Shown here piece by piece: positions 42,046-51,425 of a DNA stretch of 64,000 nucleotides (position 1 is the stretch's first letter; every line of letters begins with the position of its first letter). The stretch lies in contig USGT01000003.1 in NCBI GenBank assembly GCA_900554335.1, positions 1-64,000 on the forward strand. The letters are read 5' to 3'. The notes under the pieces are model-generated. The model did no database searches. It was given only the letters and a program-made list of their open reading frames with translations, and was not told where the DNA came from. A program made the position numbers and the translations under genes. The DNA comes from an uncultured Oscillospiraceae bacterium (GTDB lineage: Bacteria; Bacillota; Clostridia; Oscillospirales; Acutalibacteraceae).

Positions 42046-43518
42046 TTATTTTGCGTTAAGGCCCAACTTTTTAAATATCTCCGAAACGACTTCTCTTTCA
42101 TCCAAATGATACTTAACGCCCTTAATTTCCTGGTAATCTTCGTGGCCCTTTCCCGCAAGAATTATCACATCGCCGTCCTTTGCATTTTTTATGCAAAATT
42201 CAATAGCTTCTTTTCTGTCCGGCACTATAGTATATTCGCCGGAAGTTTTTTTTATGCCTGTTTTTATATCTTCAATTATGTCAAGCGGCTCTTCAAATCT
42301 CGGGTTGTCGCTCGTTATAACCGAAAGATCAGAAAGCCTGCCGCTTACTTCGCCCATTTCATATCTTCTGATTTTCGGCCTGTTTCCTCCTGCGCCAAAA
42401 AGAGTGACAATTCTTTTCGGATTATATTTTTTAATGGTTTCTAAAATATTTTCCATGCTGAGTGCATTGTGCGCATAGTCGATGAACATCGAGTAGTTTC
42501 CTGCCGTTGGAAGAGCTTCGAATCTGCCTTTAACCCTGGTTTTTTCAAGGCCTCTTGAAATGAAATGTTCAGGGATTCCAAGGCTGTCAGCTGCAGCAAT
42601 TGCCGCAAGAGAATTGTAAACGTTAAATTCGCCGGGAATAGAAACGAAAATATTTTTGATGTCAACTTTTCCTGTGGCGGAAAAACTGATTCCGATTTTC
42701 CCGTTTTCATTTATAAGATTCAAATTTTCAGCGTTGTAATCAGCCGGCGAGTTAAGTGCAAATGTTTTGATTTTGCAAGTGTGGTTTTTAATTGCTTTTT
42801 CATGGTTCGGGTCATCTTTGTTTATTATTCCTATTTTACATTTTTTGAAGAGTAGTGCCTTTGAATTTAGATATTCTTCAAAATCTTTGTGTTCGCCGTC
42901 TCCAATGTGGTCGTGGGAAATGTTCGTGAAAATTCCAATATCAAAATTAATGTCGTCTAGTCTGTTCCTGGCAAGACCTATCGAAGAAGCTTCGATAACT
43001 GCGTATTTGCAGCCGTTTTCAACGATTTTCCTCAAATATTTGTGCATTTCATATGATTCCGGAGTTGTGTTGTTCATAGGAATAACTTCTTTTCCTATAA
43101 CGACGCCGATTGTGCCGATTAATCCAACTTTTGCTCCCGATTCTTCGAGAATCGATTTAATCATGAACGAAGTGGTGGTTTTGCCCTTAGTTCCGGTGAT
43201 TGCAACGGTTTTGATTTCATTTGCCGGGTGGCCGAAAAAGTTTGCCGAAATATGCGAAAGAGCAGCTCTTGAATTTTCAACCCTAATTATGGTTGCGCCT
43301 GCAATTTTAATGTCTTTTTCGACTATAACAGCCTTTGCGCCCGCAATAATTGCCTGAGAAATAAACTCGTGGCCGTCAAAATTAACACCTGAAAGGCAAA
43401 CAAAGATGCAATTTTTAGTCACTTTTCTGGAATCGTAAACAATGTCTGAAATTTCAATGTCGGTCGTTCCGACAATAGATGAAGTTTTTAAATTTTCGAT
43501 AATTCTATTAAGATTCAT
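42046..43518 (-). CDS. murE: UDP-MurNAc-tripeptide synthetase MurE
   Basis: The 490-residue protein is MurE: VTGTKGKTTTSFMIKSIL, NNTTPES, VIEASSIGLARNRL, DYAHNALSMENIL. The specificity loop reads SDNPRFEEP; DNPR is the meso-diaminopimelate type in well-studied enzymes, so the wall is probably DAP-type. It heads murE-murF; AAGGGAAG lies eight bases before the ATG. Confidence 0.95.
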   Translation of the reverse strand: MNLNRIIENLKTSSIVGTTDIEISDIVYDSRKVTKNCIFVCLSGVNFDGHEFISQAIIAGAKAVIVEKDIKIAGATIIRVENSRAALSHISANFFGHPANEIKTVAITGTKGKTTTSFMIKSILEESGAKVGLIGTIGVVIGKEVIPMNNTTPESYEMHKYLRKIVENGCKYAVIEASSIGLARNRLDDINFDIGIFTNISHDHIGDGEHKDFEEYLNSKALLFKKCKIGIINKDDPNHEKAIKNHTCKIKTFALNSPADYNAENLNLINENGKIGISFSATGKVDIKNIFVSIPGEFNVYNSLAAIAAADSLGIPEHFISRGLEKTRVKGRFEALPTAGNYSMFIDYAHNALSMENILETIKKYNPKRIVTLFGAGGNRPKIRRYEMGEVSGRLSDLSVITSDNPRFEEPLDIIEDIKTGIKKTSGEYTIVPDRKEAIEFCIKNAKDGDVIILAGKGHEDYQEIKGVKYHLDEREVVSEIFKKLGLNAK

Positions 43519-43593
43519 AAGCTCTTCCCTTCGGAATTTAAGTATTTTTTTGTTGCTCTTTAGATTATACTCACAAAGATTAAGTTCTGCAAC

Positions 43594-44631
43594 CTAGTTT
43601 AAATTTTCAAGAATGTAAGCCACGGTTTCAAAAAGGGCTGTTTTTGGTTCGTTTGAAGAAGTTTTCAGTTCTAAATCTGCTTTTGCCAATTTCGAAATTA
43701 TTTTTTTAATATTCTCAAAACTTAGTTTTTTTGCGGTTCTTTCGGCATTTTTTATTCTGAATTCTTTGTTTTTATAATCAAAAAAATCTGCTAATTTTGC
43801 CGGATTTTCGCCACTTTCTAAAAACAATTTTGCGCGGTAAATGTCGTTATATTCACTTGAAATCACGCCCAAAATGGCCATCGGTTCTTCGTTTTGCTCA
43901 AGTAAACTTTCAAGAATGTCAAAAGCTTTTTTTGCATTTTTAGAAGCGATTGCTTTCGGAAGCTCAAAAATGCTGATTTTTTGGTTTGCCTTCCAGATTA
44001 TATCAAGCGAATTTTCGCTTATTTCTTCGCTGTTTTCAAACTCGCAAATTTTTTTAACTTCGCTTCTAATTTCGTGAATTTGGTAACCTTTGCATAAATT
44101 CATGATTTTTTTTGCAATTTCGGGAGATAAATTTTTACCAAAATCTCTTTTCGCCCAAGCAATTATTTGCCTTTCTATTGGGAAGTCGCTTTGAGTGAGA
44201 TTTGAAAAAATGCCATTTTTTTTGACGAAATTTTTGATTTTAGTGAGTTTTGCGGCGTGCTTTGCTGCAGGCGCAGGAGAAGTTTGGGTTATTACCAAAA
44301 TAGAAAATTCGGGGATGTCCGAAATTGTTTCAGTTAAGGTTTTTATGTCATCATTGCTTAAAGTTTCCCATGGAATATCTTTTAAAATAATGCATTTCTT
44401 AGCAGTCATCATCGGAAAGGTGTTTATAGAATCGCTTAATTTTTCGTTTGAAAACGCTTCACCTTTCATGGAAACAAAATCGAATTCGGTGAAGTTTTTG
44501 CCTAAGTTTTCTTTAAGAATTCTTTCCTCGAAATAACTCACAAGGTCTGCTTCGCCAGTTAAAAAATATAGATTTCCAAAATTTTTTGAATCCATTGATT
44601 TTTTCAGTTCTTTGTATTTCATTTCTGCCAT
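43594..44631 (-). CDS. holA: DNA polymerase III subunit delta HolA
   Basis: The 345-residue protein fits HolA: YFLTGEADLVSYFEERI near the start, FPMMTAKKCIILKDIP, a KLTKIKNF helix region, ERQIIAWAKRDFGKNLS, and NEEPMAILGVISSEYNDIYR. HolA is the clamp-loader subunit that opens the sliding clamp. ATG at 44631 lies eleven bases after AAAGGAG and two bases after the comEC stop, so the pair is probably translationally coupled. Confidence 0.92.
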   Translation of the reverse strand: MAEMKYKELKKSMDSKNFGNLYFLTGEADLVSYFEERILKENLGKNFTEFDFVSMKGEAFSNEKLSDSINTFPMMTAKKCIILKDIPWETLSNDDIKTLTETISDIPEFSILVITQTSPAPAAKHAAKLTKIKNFVKKNGIFSNLTQSDFPIERQIIAWAKRDFGKNLSPEIAKKIMNLCKGYQIHEIRSEVKKICEFENSEEISENSLDIIWKANQKISIFELPKAIASKNAKKAFDILESLLEQNEEPMAILGVISSEYNDIYRAKLFLESGENPAKLADFFDYKNKEFRIKNAERTAKKLSFENIKKIISKLAKADLELKTSSNEPKTALFETVAYILENLN

Positions 44632-44633
44632 TA

Positions 44634-46844
44634 TTAACAAAACTCCTTTATTTTATAGCTTTCTTTGTCTAAATCTATGTAAATATTTTCGTTATAAGCA
44701 CTTGAAAATAGCTTGATATTTGTGTTCAAAAGCTTTTGTATGAGAATATCGGAATCTTGTTTCGAGCTGGAAATTATTATGTTTTTAGTTTTAATTTTTT
44801 CGTAGTTAATTGGCAGTGCCGCAGCGATTAAAAAGTCACAAGTTTGGTGTTTTTTAGCCAATTTCGAGGCATCGCCACCCTCAGGGCAAAGAAGAATTTT
44901 TACTTTTTCGGTTTCAATAAATGCAAAATTTTTCTCGCCGGATTTGAAAGTTTCTATGTTTATGTTTCCCCAAAGTGCCGTTGAAGATTTATTTTCAAAG
45001 TATGTAATTTTAGAATTTCCTTTTAAAATTACCGATTTTTCGGCTAAAATGAGTTTTGGATTAAAATTGGAAATTAATTTTTCGGTGTAATCTTGCTGCG
45101 AAGTGGGGCAAGAGCCTAAGAGTAAGTAATCGAGATTAAATCCTTCGAATTTTAAAAGTTCTCGGTTTAATTCTGCGGTTTGAAATTTGTCATTTTGATA
45201 CAAAATCAGGGCTTTTTGCAGTCCCTTTGAGATTACTATTGCTAAACCTTTTGAACAATTCAAAACGCTGATTCTTGTTAGACTAAAATTGAAAAATGCA
45301 TAGGATACTGCGCCTGTAACATGGAGCATTAAAGATAGAATTAAAGCCAGTTTTAGCATTTTTTTGTAGTTTGTGAAAAGGATGCTCACTGCTATTAAAA
45401 CAAGCGAAAGTGCGACGCACAAATTCACATATCCGTAATCAAGTGAGATTAACGCAAAAGGAATTTTAGCTAAAATCTCCGAAACATATACGATGATTTG
45501 TGCAAAAAATTCACAGGTAAACGCTATTGATTTCACTATTACCTTTGGCGCTCCGAAGCATGAAAGCGGCTGGAAAATCATTAAGGAGTTCAAAAGTAAG
45601 CTTGAGAGCGGGATCATAATTAAATTTGAAAAAATAAATATGAGTGAGGTTTTTTTGAAGAACCATATGATTACGGGCAGAGTAAAAAGCGAAACGGAAA
45701 TACTTACCGAAATATTTTCTATTAAATATTTACAAAATTTGTTTTGCAAAGAAACGTTTAATTTTGCACAAATTAATTTTTTTATTTTTTTCTGGTTTAA
45801 AATTATTCCCATCGACGCGAGAACGCTCAGCCAAATGTTTATTCCGAGGGCCACATTTGGGTTTGGCAGAATTATCGCTATTATTGCGACTCCAAGCGAG
45901 TTTAAAGAGTCTGATTTTCTAAAAAAAATTGTTCCAAGATTGTAAATTATCATCATTATGCCTGCGCGCATGACCGAAGGCGTGAAGCACGTTAGCGTCA
46001 TGAAAAACAATATTGCAGCGCAGGAAATCAAGACAGAAATTTTGTTTCCTAGTTTCATTTTTCTTAAAATTTTGAGTAAAAAGCTGTTTAAAATGCAAAC
46101 GTGTATTCCTGAAGTTGAAATTAAGTGATAAACGCCAATTCTGTCAAAATTATTTTTAATATCGTCGGGAAAATTATGTTTTTCGCCCAGCGAAAAGCCA
46201 TTCATTACATTCGCAAGTTTTTCCGGGAAGGTGCTTCTAGTGCACGAAATGAGTTTAGCCCTCAAAAGGAGAATTTCCTTATTTATATTGAACTCATTTG
46301 ATGAAAATTTCACGTCATATGGCAAATAATTGTAAGCATAGCAACAAAGATAAATATTTTTTGAGCGATAATATTTTTCATAATCGAAGCTTCTTGTGCT
46401 TTTTGGCAGGTAAAAATGAACTTTTCCTGTGAAAGTGTCGTAAACATCTGCTTCTAAAGGCTCCGAAGAAGAAACTTTTGTTTTAAAATTTTTAACTTTT
46501 TCGCCGTTTACTTCTTCAACTTGCATAATGTAATTGTAGTTGTTTTCCTTTTTATATGGCAGATCAACAATTTTTGCGGTTATGGTAGCGTCCGTGTTCT
46601 GAAATTTTAATGTGGGCAGTATACTGAAATAATACGTGTGAAAATTAACTAAAATAGCTGCAAAACAGGTTAAAATGCAAACAAAAAATATTTTTTCTTT
46701 TCGAATTGAAGGTATAAGCAAGCAAATTAAAAAAACGAAAACGGCCCCACCGGCAGCATACAAAAGCGTGCTGGCAGGTAAATATGATGAAAAAAATAAT
46801 GCTGTGAGATAAGAAAAACCAATCAAAAATGCCAATCTCGTCAT
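44634..46844 (-). CDS. comEC: ComEC/Rec2-family DNA-uptake channel, degenerate C-terminus
   Basis: The 736-residue protein has an N-terminal membrane hairpin, a DUF4131 region (about 80-180) and the competence core with about eight helices (GVYHLISTSGIHVCILNSFL, then TPSVMRAGIMMIIYN). The C-terminal metallo-beta-lactamase-like domain keeps the fold outline (LSVLNCSKG-like start, DYLLLG) but lacks the HxHxDH metal site: the position reads SCPTSQQDY. ComEC carries single-stranded DNA across the membrane during transformation. No other com gene is in the window. Confidence 0.9.
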   Translation of the reverse strand: MTRLAFLIGFSYLTALFFSSYLPASTLLYAAGGAVFVFLICLLIPSIRKEKIFFVCILTCFAAILVNFHTYYFSILPTLKFQNTDATITAKIVDLPYKKENNYNYIMQVEEVNGEKVKNFKTKVSSSEPLEADVYDTFTGKVHFYLPKSTRSFDYEKYYRSKNIYLCCYAYNYLPYDVKFSSNEFNINKEILLLRAKLISCTRSTFPEKLANVMNGFSLGEKHNFPDDIKNNFDRIGVYHLISTSGIHVCILNSFLLKILRKMKLGNKISVLISCAAILFFMTLTCFTPSVMRAGIMMIIYNLGTIFFRKSDSLNSLGVAIIAIILPNPNVALGINIWLSVLASMGIILNQKKIKKLICAKLNVSLQNKFCKYLIENISVSISVSLFTLPVIIWFFKKTSLIFIFSNLIMIPLSSLLLNSLMIFQPLSCFGAPKVIVKSIAFTCEFFAQIIVYVSEILAKIPFALISLDYGYVNLCVALSLVLIAVSILFTNYKKMLKLALILSLMLHVTGAVSYAFFNFSLTRISVLNCSKGLAIVISKGLQKALILYQNDKFQTAELNRELLKFEGFNLDYLLLGSCPTSQQDYTEKLISNFNPKLILAEKSVILKGNSKITYFENKSSTALWGNINIETFKSGEKNFAFIETEKVKILLCPEGGDASKLAKKHQTCDFLIAAALPINYEKIKTKNIIISSSKQDSDILIQKLLNTNIKLFSSAYNENIYIDLDKESYKIKEFC

Positions 46845-46871
46845 GTTTTAAGACCTTTCAAAGATTAAAAT

Positions 46872-46910
46872 AAAAACTCTCTGGCTTAATTTCAAAACTG
46901 AGCCGGAGAG
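46872..46910 (-). terminator. Terminator after the HIT gene
   Basis: CTCTCTGGCT pairs with AGCCGGAGAG; on the minus strand it is followed by TTTTTATTTTAATC. Confidence 0.8.
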
Positions 46911-46917
46911 AAAAGGT

Positions 46918-47256
46918 TTAACCCGGAGGCCACTTTAATTTTCTGCCTGAAAGGATGTGAAAATGCAGATGCATTACTGTTTGACCTGAATTTTCGCCGC
47001 AGTTGCAAACGATTCTGAAGTCATTTTCTATTTCAAGAAATGATTTAAGCTCGGAAATTTTTGCAAAAATGTGGGAAATAACATCGCTGTTTTCTTCGGT
47101 TATTTCAGCCAGAGAAGAAATGTGCTTCTTTGGAATTGCCAGAAGATGAATTGGCGCTTCGGGGTTTAAATCTTTGAAAATTGCCATTTTTTCATCTTCA
47201 TAAAGAAGATTAGAGGGGATGCTTTTATTTGCAATTTTACAAAAAATGCAATCCAT
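46918..47256 (-). CDS. HIT-family nucleotide-binding hydrolase
   Basis: The 112-residue protein is a typical HINT-type HIT protein: CIFCKIANKSIPSNLLYEDE with its Cys pair, APIHLLAIPKKHISSL, and the HLHFHI histidine triad. ATG at 47256 lies about 13 bases after AAAGGAG; the longer ORF upstream lacks support. These enzymes hydrolyse adenosine phosphoramidates; the biological substrate is unknown. Confidence 0.92.
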   Translation of the reverse strand: MDCIFCKIANKSIPSNLLYEDEKMAIFKDLNPEAPIHLLAIPKKHISSLAEITEENSDVISHIFAKISELKSFLEIENDFRIVCNCGENSGQTVMHLHFHILSGRKLKWPPG

Positions 47257-47537
47257 AGTGTTTGGTTCTCCTTTATATTTAAATTTTTTAATTCGAAGTA
47301 ACATATCAATCGCATAGTAACATACAATTTTAATATAGACATATTTATAAAATTTGTCAAACTTTGACTTAGCTTTCATATTTTCAATTTAAGTTATTGA
47401 TTTTATGTTTCAAATTTAGTAAAATACAAATGTTAGGTTGCAGGGAAGTTTTTTTAAATCAATTATTACTAAAAATATTATGAGTGAAATTTACGGCCCT
47501 GGATTTATATTTATATTTTTTAAAAGGAGTGCATCGG

Positions 47538-48272
47538 ATGAATAAATCGAGCGTGCAAAACGATTATATCCGAGGATTAAAGGACGGAATGCCTGTTGCA
47601 CTTGGTTATTTGCCCGTTTCAATGGCGAGTGGAATAGTCGTTAGTAAGGTTGGCATAGGGCCTTTGATTTCTCAGTTAATGGCTGTGTTAATTTACAGCA
47701 GCTCGGGTCAAGCGGCGGCAGCTCAACTTTTCGAAGGCGGCGAAGTGTCAATTTTGATGTATATGCTTACGCTTTTTGTTATAAATTGTAGATATATGTT
47801 GTTTGCCATTTCTCTTTCACAAAGGTTTGACCCTTCAATGAAGCTTCGCGAAAGGGCGCTTGCTGGGTGGCTTAATACCGACGAAATTTTTGGCGTGGTA
47901 ATAAGAGAAAGAGGATATATATCCGCAAAATATTTTTTTGGAGTGGCAACGCTTCCTTACATATCATTTTTCATTGGTAACCTTTTAGGTTCGTTTACAA
48001 CAGAAATTTTGCCAAAGGATATAAGCTCAGTTGTAAATTTCATGATTTTCGCAATGTTTATTTCTATCATCGTTCCAAGCGCGAAGAAGTCAAGACCAAT
48101 TTTTGCTGTTGTGCTTATTGCTCTTGCAGTTAGCGTTATTTTAGAGTGCATACCGGTTGTTACAAAGCATTTAACTCCGGGCTGGATCATCATAATATGC
48201 GCATTGGTTACTTCGTTAATTGGAGCGGCTTTGTTCCCGATTCCAGAAGAAAAGGAAGAGGAGGAAGCTTAA
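47538..48272 (+). CDS. azlC: AzlC-family branched-chain amino-acid exporter subunit
   Basis: The 244-residue membrane protein has about six helices and AzlC landmarks: GMPVALGYLPVSMASGIV, SGQAAAAQLFEGG, NCRYMLFAISLSQRF. AzlC with AzlD forms exporters of branched-chain amino acids and analogues. AAAAGGAG lies ten bases before the ATG. It ends one base before azlD. Confidence 0.9.
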   Translation: MNKSSVQNDYIRGLKDGMPVALGYLPVSMASGIVVSKVGIGPLISQLMAVLIYSSSGQAAAAQLFEGGEVSILMYMLTLFVINCRYMLFAISLSQRFDPSMKLRERALAGWLNTDEIFGVVIRERGYISAKYFFGVATLPYISFFIGNLLGSFTTEILPKDISSVVNFMIFAMFISIIVPSAKKSRPIFAVVLIALAVSVILECIPVVTKHLTPGWIIIICALVTSLIGAALFPIPEEKEEEEA

Positions 48273-48273
48273 T

Positions 48274-48594
48274 ATGAACGTTCAAAAATTAGTTATAGCA
48301 GTGTTTGCGATGGGTTTGGTTATGTCATTGCTCAAACTCGTGCCAATACTTTTTCTTAAAAGGAAAATCAAAAATCGGTTTTTACAATCTTTCTTAGCTT
48401 ACATACCTTTTGCAGTTTTAACTTCCATGACTTTTCCTGAAGTTTTTCATTCAACGTCAAGTGTCATTTCGGCATCGATAGCGCTTGTTGCAGCAGTGAT
48501 CCTTGCATATTTCGGTCAAAGCTTGATTGTAGTTGCGCTTTCTTCCACGGCTGTTGCTTTCGTTGTTGAGCAGGTTATGAAATTCATTAGTTAG
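48274..48594 (+). CDS. azlD: AzlD-family transporter subunit
   Basis: The 106-residue protein has three or four hydrophobic helices, including FLQSFLAYIPFAVLTSMTFP and a VAAVILAYFGQSLIVVALSS pair, as in AzlD. It directly follows azlC. ATG at 48274 with GAGGAAG seven bases upstream is preferred to the longer ORF. Confidence 0.88.
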   Translation: MNVQKLVIAVFAMGLVMSLLKLVPILFLKRKIKNRFLQSFLAYIPFAVLTSMTFPEVFHSTSSVISASIALVAAVILAYFGQSLIVVALSSTAVAFVVEQVMKFIS

Positions 48595-48621
48595 AGTAAA
48601 AAATATGTTTTCTAAGTTTAA

Positions 48622-48657
48622 AACCGCTGATTTTTTGTCAGTGGTTGTTATTATTTT
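48622..48657 (+). terminator. Terminator of azlCD
   Basis: AACCGCTGA / TCAGTGGTT (one G-U) around TTTTTTG, followed by GTTATTATTTTA. Confidence 0.65.
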
Positions 48658-48698
48658 ATGCAGGAAATAAAATACTTTTTTAAATTATCTTAATTGTA

Positions 48699-48727
48699 TT
48701 GAAAATAATTTGAAATTATGGTATAAT
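48699..48727 (+). promoter_or_regulatory. Promoter of the nucleotide transporter
   Basis: TTGAAA, a 17-base spacer and TATAAT, 52 bases before the start codon, with AAGGAGAGG as ribosome site. Both point to strong expression. Confidence 0.75.
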
Positions 48728-48778
48728 TTCATTGTAATATAAAGTCACTATAATATTTGTTAGTAAGGAGAGGTAAAA

Positions 48779-50311
48779 ATGGACGACGTTAAAACTAAGA
48801 AGTTTAATAAGTTTCAAGAGCTTTTCTTCCCGATTTACGGCTATGAGCTTAAGAAATTTATTCCTATGAGTTTACTTATGTTCATGATAGTTTTTATCTA
48901 TGGTTTAGTTAGATCACTTAAGGATTATTTTATTCACTACAACACTAATCTTTGGATTGGTGCAAAACCGGAGGAAACAGCCGTTTTAATCAGTGCGCTT
49001 AAGCTTTGGTTCGTTCTTCCGTGCGCGTTTTTAATGGTTATGGCATTCACGGCGCTTCTTAATAAATTTGGCTCAACAAAGGCCTTTTACATAACCATTT
49101 CTGCTTTTATGATGTTTTATTTGATATATGGTTACGTTATTTACCCGAATTTAAGCATTTTTGTTATTTCCGAAGACCAAATTACCAACATTACTTCCAG
49201 CGTTCCAATTTTTTTCAGAGCATTTTTGACTTGCCTTGCTAACTGGCCTTTAACACTTTTCTATATTATCTCCGAGCTTTGGGGAACAACCGCAATTTCA
49301 TTCCTTTTTTGGCAGTTTGCGAACAAAGTAACCATGAGCCACGAAGTTAAGCGCTTTTTCGGCCTTTTCTCATTGCTTTCAAATTTAGGTTCTATTCTTT
49401 CAGGAAGCATCATCAAAAATTGTTCTTCAAATTACAATGTTGGAAACATCAGGCTTTTAATGACTTTGGTTGTTATGTCTGGCCTTATTATCCTTGGAAT
49501 TTACACTTACATTAATAAAATCGTTCTTAAAGATCCTCTTCTTTATGATAAATCAAAACTCACGCCGAAGAAACCTAAAAAAGAAAAAGTTAGTTCTATT
49601 GAAGGCATAAAAATTCTTTTCAAAAACCCTTATTTAATGCTTATCGTGATTCTCGTTCTTTCTTATGGGATTTGCATAAACTTCTCAGAAGTAATCATGA
49701 ATTCATGCATGAAAGAAGCTTTCACAGGTTCTCAATATGCGAGCATGCAAGGAAATCTTTTGATTTGCACAGGTGTATTTTCAGGTGTTGTTGTTATTTT
49801 GAGTAATAACATTTTAAGAAAATTTTCATGGAAAGTCGCAGCTATTATCACTCCAATATGCTTCTTAGTGGCAGGCGGCGGATTCCTCACTTTAGTTCTT
49901 TACAAGCAATTTATCAGTCCTGTAATTTTCGGCGCTCCTGCAATTTTCATTATAGTTTGGTGTGGAATAGTTTCCGATTCATTGTTCAAAAGTTTCAAAT
50001 ATTCACTCTTCGATTCAACAAAGAGTATGGCATATTTGCCGCTTGACCCTGACGAAAGAAATAAAGGACAAGCCGCTGTTGAAATCATTGGGGGCAGAGC
50101 AGGCAAAGCCGGCGCTTCTGCAATTCAGCAAGTTATGACTGCATTTCCAAGAACACTTCAAACCACAACGGGCATGGCTTCTGGATTATTAGCTTACACT
50201 CCTGCAATAGTTTTACTTTTCTTCGCAACAGTAATATCTTGGATATATTCAGTGCTCAAGCTTAGCACAAGATATGAAAATAAAATCAAAGAGAATAATT
50301 CTCGCCAGTAG
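48779..50311 (+). CDS. Nucleotide (ATP/ADP) translocase, NTT/TLC family
   Basis: The 510-residue protein has about twelve membrane helices and the NTT signatures found in rickettsial and chlamydial translocases. Visible are RSLKDYFI near the start, ISELWGTTAISFLFWQFAN, EVKRFFGLFSLLSNLGSIL, KYSLFDSTKSMAYLPLD and KGQAAVEIIGGRAGKAG. All main conserved blocks are present. Known members exchange host ATP for ADP or import nucleotides, and are a mark of intracellular bacteria. Substrate and direction here are inferred. The gene has its own promoter and lies between unrelated transport genes; codon use looks like its neighbours. Confidence 0.92.
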   Translation: MDDVKTKKFNKFQELFFPIYGYELKKFIPMSLLMFMIVFIYGLVRSLKDYFIHYNTNLWIGAKPEETAVLISALKLWFVLPCAFLMVMAFTALLNKFGSTKAFYITISAFMMFYLIYGYVIYPNLSIFVISEDQITNITSSVPIFFRAFLTCLANWPLTLFYIISELWGTTAISFLFWQFANKVTMSHEVKRFFGLFSLLSNLGSILSGSIIKNCSSNYNVGNIRLLMTLVVMSGLIILGIYTYINKIVLKDPLLYDKSKLTPKKPKKEKVSSIEGIKILFKNPYLMLIVILVLSYGICINFSEVIMNSCMKEAFTGSQYASMQGNLLICTGVFSGVVVILSNNILRKFSWKVAAIITPICFLVAGGGFLTLVLYKQFISPVIFGAPAIFIIVWCGIVSDSLFKSFKYSLFDSTKSMAYLPLDPDERNKGQAAVEIIGGRAGKAGASAIQQVMTAFPRTLQTTTGMASGLLAYTPAIVLLFFATVISWIYSVLKLSTRYENKIKENNSRQ

Positions 50312-50423
50312 AATGAATAAAAATTATTCAAAGAAATTTTAGTTTTTATATGTCAAAATTTCTAAAGTCGTGATAAAATAATCTTATAAGGTGATTTTAT
50401 TCAAAAGAGGGGAGGAACTTGAT

Positions 50424-51350
50424 GTGATAACTTATCACAAAACAATTGATGGAAAGATTGTTAAAATTAATGGTTATGAATCCGGTTGTTGGGTTAATTG
50501 CGTTGCGCCAACCGAGATGGAAATTAACTATTTAATGTCAAGTTTGGGGGTTGAGCCTGAGTTTTTGAAGGCTTCTCTTGACGAAGAGGAATCTTCGCGT
50601 ATCGACAAGGAAGAGGATAATACCTTAATAATTATCGACAGTCCTGTGGTTGACAGAACCGGCAAAAACTTCACATATTACACTAATCCGGTGAGTATAA
50701 TTATCACCCCTCAGAATATCGTCACAATTTCGGTTAAAGAGAATTCTGTTATCGAGGAATTTTCCGCGAGCCTTATAAGATTTGCTTATCCTGAAAATAA
50801 AATTCGTTTTTCAATTCAAATTATGGCTAGAATAGCCAGTAAATATCTTCAGTACATAAATCAAATTATTAAAATAACCGGTCATGTTGAAGAAGAATTG
50901 AAAGAAACTATGAGAAATGAAGATTTAGTTCAGCTTTTGGAAATTAAAAAATCTCTTGTTTATTTCTCTGCTTCAATCAAAGCGATAAGCAATGTAATTG
51001 GTAAAATGTCCAGGAAAAGGCATTTCAGCCTTAATGAAGAGGACGCTGAGCTTCTTGAAGATGTTGCCATAGAGATGAGGCAGGCTGCGGAAATGTCTGA
51101 AATTTACATGAATATTCTTTCAAGTTCTATGGAAGCTTACTCTTCGCTTATTTCGAATAATTTGAACGTAGTTATGAAAATTCTCGCTTCTATTACATTG
51201 ATTTTATCTATACCGACGATAGTTTCCGGCATTTACGGCATGAACAACCCGGGTATTCCATTTATGGATAGATGGGAAATTCCATTCATTTTGATGGGCG
51301 TTGCCATTGTGATAACTTGGGCGGTGCTTAAGAAAAAAGACATGTTATAA
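50424..51350 (+). CDS. CorA-family divalent cation transporter
   Basis: The 308-residue protein has the CorA plan: a cytoplasmic alpha/beta domain, a long helix, then two C-terminal membrane helices with the pore motif YGMNNP (GMN at 272-274) between them. A short basic tail KKKDML ends it. GTG at 50424, eight bases after GGGGAGG, is preferred to GTG at 50391. CorA proteins move Mg2+ (sometimes Co2+ or Zn2+) across the membrane. Confidence 0.9.
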   Translation: MITYHKTIDGKIVKINGYESGCWVNCVAPTEMEINYLMSSLGVEPEFLKASLDEEESSRIDKEEDNTLIIIDSPVVDRTGKNFTYYTNPVSIIITPQNIVTISVKENSVIEEFSASLIRFAYPENKIRFSIQIMARIASKYLQYINQIIKITGHVEEELKETMRNEDLVQLLEIKKSLVYFSASIKAISNVIGKMSRKRHFSLNEEDAELLEDVAIEMRQAAEMSEIYMNILSSSMEAYSSLISNNLNVVMKILASITLILSIPTIVSGIYGMNNPGIPFMDRWEIPFILMGVAIVITWAVLKKKDML

Positions 51351-51378
51351 GAAATTTGTGTCATTTTTGTTTAATTTA

Positions 51379-51417
51379 TGATATAATCCTTTCGTACTTC
51401 ATTTTTGGTATGAAAGG
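51379..51417 (+). promoter_or_regulatory. Extended -10 promoter and leader hairpin
   Basis: TGATATAAT (51379-51387) is an extended -10 element. Just after it, CCTTTCGTAC (51388-51397) pairs with GTATGAAAGG (51408-51417), which contains the AAAGG ribosome site of the next gene. The 5' arm lies at the expected transcript start, so only part of the stem may be transcribed. Confidence 0.45.
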
Positions 51418-51425
51418 ATATTTTT

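Noticed and set aside
42767..43357. 196-residue antisense ORF opposite murE
   Set aside because: Shadow of a conserved gene in the other frame; no ribosome site and no recognisable domain.
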